From Candidatus Delongbacteria bacterium (GTDB lineage Bacteria > UBA4055): DNA of 7,811 nt. The notes under the pieces were generated by a model that saw nothing but the letters and a program-made list of their open reading frames with translations, ran no database searches and was not told the DNA's origin. Positions 6,367-7,811 of the stretch are shown here, in pieces (the stretch's first letter is position 1; every line of letters starts with the position of its first letter). A program made the translations under genes and the position numbers. The stretch spans positions 1-7,811 of the forward strand of contig WTAK01000296.1 in assembly GCA_013139625.1 (NCBI GenBank), read 5' to 3'.

Positions 6367-7344
6367 ATGAAATATTTAAAGTATATCTTAATAATGATCG
6401 TTGTGTTAATCTTTGTTAATTGTGCACGGACTGTTGAAGATTATTGGGAGGATAGTGGAGTTATATTTACATTTATTTATTCTTATAACTTTGAAACAGG
6501 TGAAGATACTCAGCTTTGTATACCGAGGAACTTTAATAATTATTCACCTAATGGAGATTATTACTTATCCAGCAAAATTGAAATTAATGAAAAAGGTAAT
6601 CGTATTCTAAACATTAAAGCATATGATATTAATTCAAATACTATCATAAATGATGTAGTTGACTCATTATTTTTAAGATCATCAATGACCAATTTGGATA
6701 AAATTGTTTTTTCAAACAATGGAGAAATGATAACATTTTCAGATTCCTTGATTTATACTGTCAATGTAGACGGAACTGACTTTAAGATGCACACCATTGG
6801 TAAATATTCTACCTTTTCCCCTGATGACAGTAAGTTAATGTATGTTGATGAACAAGGATATATATCAACAATTAGAATTGATAATGGTAACATTGAAAGA
6901 ATTTTATTAGATGATGAAGTTACTTATCCAATCTATAATCCTTTAGGTGACGAAATTTACTATTATAGTGATAAAGTAATAAAGAAATATTATAGCAGTG
7001 AATCCCTAGTAACAATAATTGCAAATATGCAGAGTGATCCAGTAGAATATATTAAATTTTCTGATAACGGAAATAAAAAATTAATACTTGGGGATGTAGG
7101 TTATACTTTGGATGAATATGAGAATATTAATTTGATTGAAGAAATAACTTTCTATGGAGATATTTCACCAGACGGTACTAAACTTGCTTACCTAGATGTG
7201 CTTGAAGAGTATATTTGGGTCACGGATTTTGAAGGTACAAACGAAGAACGGATATCATGGTGGGGTTGTACTTCATCAAACAATATTTATTTTTCGAAAG
7301 ATAGAACTAAATTGTTTTATTTGTTAGAAATAGGAGTAAAATAA
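6367..7344 (+). CDS. Exported, probably lipid-anchored PD40/TolB-like beta-propeller protein
   Basis: The 325-residue protein starts with a short basic N-end (K2, K5), a hydrophobic core (about 6-17) and Cys19. This fits a lipoprotein signal peptide, although FVNC is an unorthodox lipobox (Asn just before the Cys, no small residue). The mature part carries repeats of the PD40/WD40-like type found in TolB-like beta-propellers: YSPNGDYYL (59-67), FSNNGEMITF (115-124), FSPDDSKLMY (150-159), YNPLGDEIYY (190-199), FSDNGNKKLI (231-240), ISPDGTKLAY (266-275) and FSKDRTKLFY (309-318). Most are 35-43 residues apart; the 56-residue first gap may hide a degenerate blade. The N-terminal TolB domain is absent, so it is not TolB itself, and no catalytic motif is visible. 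A binding or scaffold role at the cell envelope is the most that can be inferred. The chain stops seven residues after the last repeat core. GC is low compared with its neighbours: three hand-counted lines (6901-7080) give 25%. Confidence 0.8.
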   Translation: MKYLKYILIMIVVLIFVNCARTVEDYWEDSGVIFTFIYSYNFETGEDTQLCIPRNFNNYSPNGDYYLSSKIEINEKGNRILNIKAYDINSNTIINDVVDSLFLRSSMTNLDKIVFSNNGEMITFSDSLIYTVNVDGTDFKMHTIGKYSTFSPDDSKLMYVDEQGYISTIRIDNGNIERILLDDEVTYPIYNPLGDEIYYYSDKVIKKYYSSESLVTIIANMQSDPVEYIKFSDNGNKKLILGDVGYTLDEYENINLIEEITFYGDISPDGTKLAYLDVLEEYIWVTDFEGTNEERISWWGCTSSNNIYFSKDRTKLFYLLEIGVK

Positions 7345-7383
7345 TTTATTCTTTCTTTAAAATCTTTTTATCTTATAAAATTT

Positions 7384-7811
7384 CTACAAAATCCTATTAG
7401 TTTCCCCAACAATCTCTTTAATTTTCTTAAAGTTCTTACTTTTCCAGGAAATATATCCCACAAGAGGCCCTAGTGTGAGCATATAAAACAGATGATGTGA
7501 AAAGATCTGCCCGAAACCTTCCCCAACATAATCAATATTGAACATCGGTAATATAAAAGCAATTCCGAAGACACCAAGAGATAGTATCTGGAACCACATT
7601 GCTTTCTCATTACTTTCATCAGGAAAATGAATTAATTCACTGTATGATTGCCACATAAAACTGGAAGAAATTGTAACAGTCATCAACCAAAGAAATATTT
7701 TTATAAACATATTGGGAACAAAATTACCAAGAGCTTCATCGCCTAAAAACGGGGCGAACAGTACTGAAATTACCGCAAGCACTAAAAAGAACAATGCCGA
7801 ATACCCAATGA
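7384..7811 (-). CDS. Multi-helix membrane protein of unknown function (5' partial)
   Basis: The reading frame is open from the right edge to a TAG stop at 7386-7384, giving 141 complete visible residues. No ATG precedes the first visible helix; a TTG at 7794-7792 falls inside it, so the true start is almost certainly beyond the window. Four membrane segments are visible at about 2-22, 34-52, 71-90 and 103-122, with an acidic loop between the second and third (FPDESNE at 62-68) and a basic C-terminal tail (KSKNFKKIKEI). I recognise no family. Motif-like features are PMFNID after helix 3 and the SHHLFY stretch at the start of helix 4; paired histidines in a membrane segment could bind a metal or haem, but this is speculation. 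The gene is convergent with the beta-propeller gene, only 39 bases apart. Confidence 0.7.
   Translation of the reverse strand, partial: IGYSALFFLVLAVISVLFAPFLGDEALGNFVPNMFIKIFLWLMTVTISSSFMWQSYSELIHFPDESNEKAMWFQILSLGVFGIAFILPMFNIDYVGEGFGQIFSHHLFYMLTLGPLVGYISWKSKNFKKIKEIVGETNRIL

Noticed and set aside
6413..6610. 65-codon + strand frame inside the beta-propeller gene
   Set aside because: It overlaps the start of a gene with a good ribosome binding site and signal peptide, in a different frame, and resembles a chance AT-rich hydrophobic frame.
7366..7383. AT-only hairpin (TTTTAT, 3-base loop, ATAAAA) between the convergent genes as a bidirectional terminator
   Set aside because: The stem has six A-T pairs only and a three-base T tail, too weak to call. 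Position alone is suggestive.

Overview
This window is about 7.8 kb of low-GC bacterial DNA. It holds four genes on the + strand and one gene entering from the right edge on the - strand. The main gene encodes an iron-sulfur flavoprotein rich in oxygen-sensitive clusters, related to heterodisulfide reductase subunit A (HdrA). This points to a strict anaerobe with flavin- and ferredoxin-based energy metabolism. The low GC, the giant HdrA fusion and the GTAG-footed intergenic palindromes would fit an uncultivated anaerobic lineage such as Cloacimonadota or Delongbacteria-like groups, but that placement is a guess and nothing in the window fixes the taxon.

Layout. Positions 1-4383 hold the last 1460 codons of a giant HdrA-type protein that is cut off at the left edge. 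A complete GltD-like NAD(P)H-dependent flavin module is nested inside a first HdrA module. A second HdrA module and a double [4Fe-4S] ferredoxin tail follow. A perfect 23-base palindrome with a GTAG foot (4406-4431) and a short T-rich tail follows the stop and probably terminates transcription. Positions 4500-5846 encode a MATE-family multidrug/cation antiporter. It overlaps by 4 bases (ATGA) a small four-helix membrane protein of unknown function (5843-6259). A second GTAG-footed palindrome (6256-6281) begins inside that gene's stop codon. A weak hairpin and a possible promoter come next. Positions 6367-7344 encode an exported, probably lipid-anchored, PD40/TolB-like beta-propeller protein of markedly lower GC. 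A small multi-helix membrane protein runs convergently on the - strand from beyond the right edge to 7384.

How the parts relate. The HdrA-GltD-HdrA protein looks like a single-chain electron-transfer hub linking NAD(P)H, several flavins and at least seven Fe-S clusters, plausibly to ferredoxin and an Hdr-type partner. No partner gene (HdrB/C, MvhD, FlxABCD, hydrogenase, formate dehydrogenase) lies downstream, so any partners must be upstream or elsewhere. The MATE gene and its overlapping small membrane gene form a separate two-gene unit. The beta-propeller gene appears to be transcribed alone. No RNA gene, CRISPR array, insertion sequence or prophage gene was seen. The most noteworthy items are the nested giant fusion and the two REP-like palindromes with GTAG feet.
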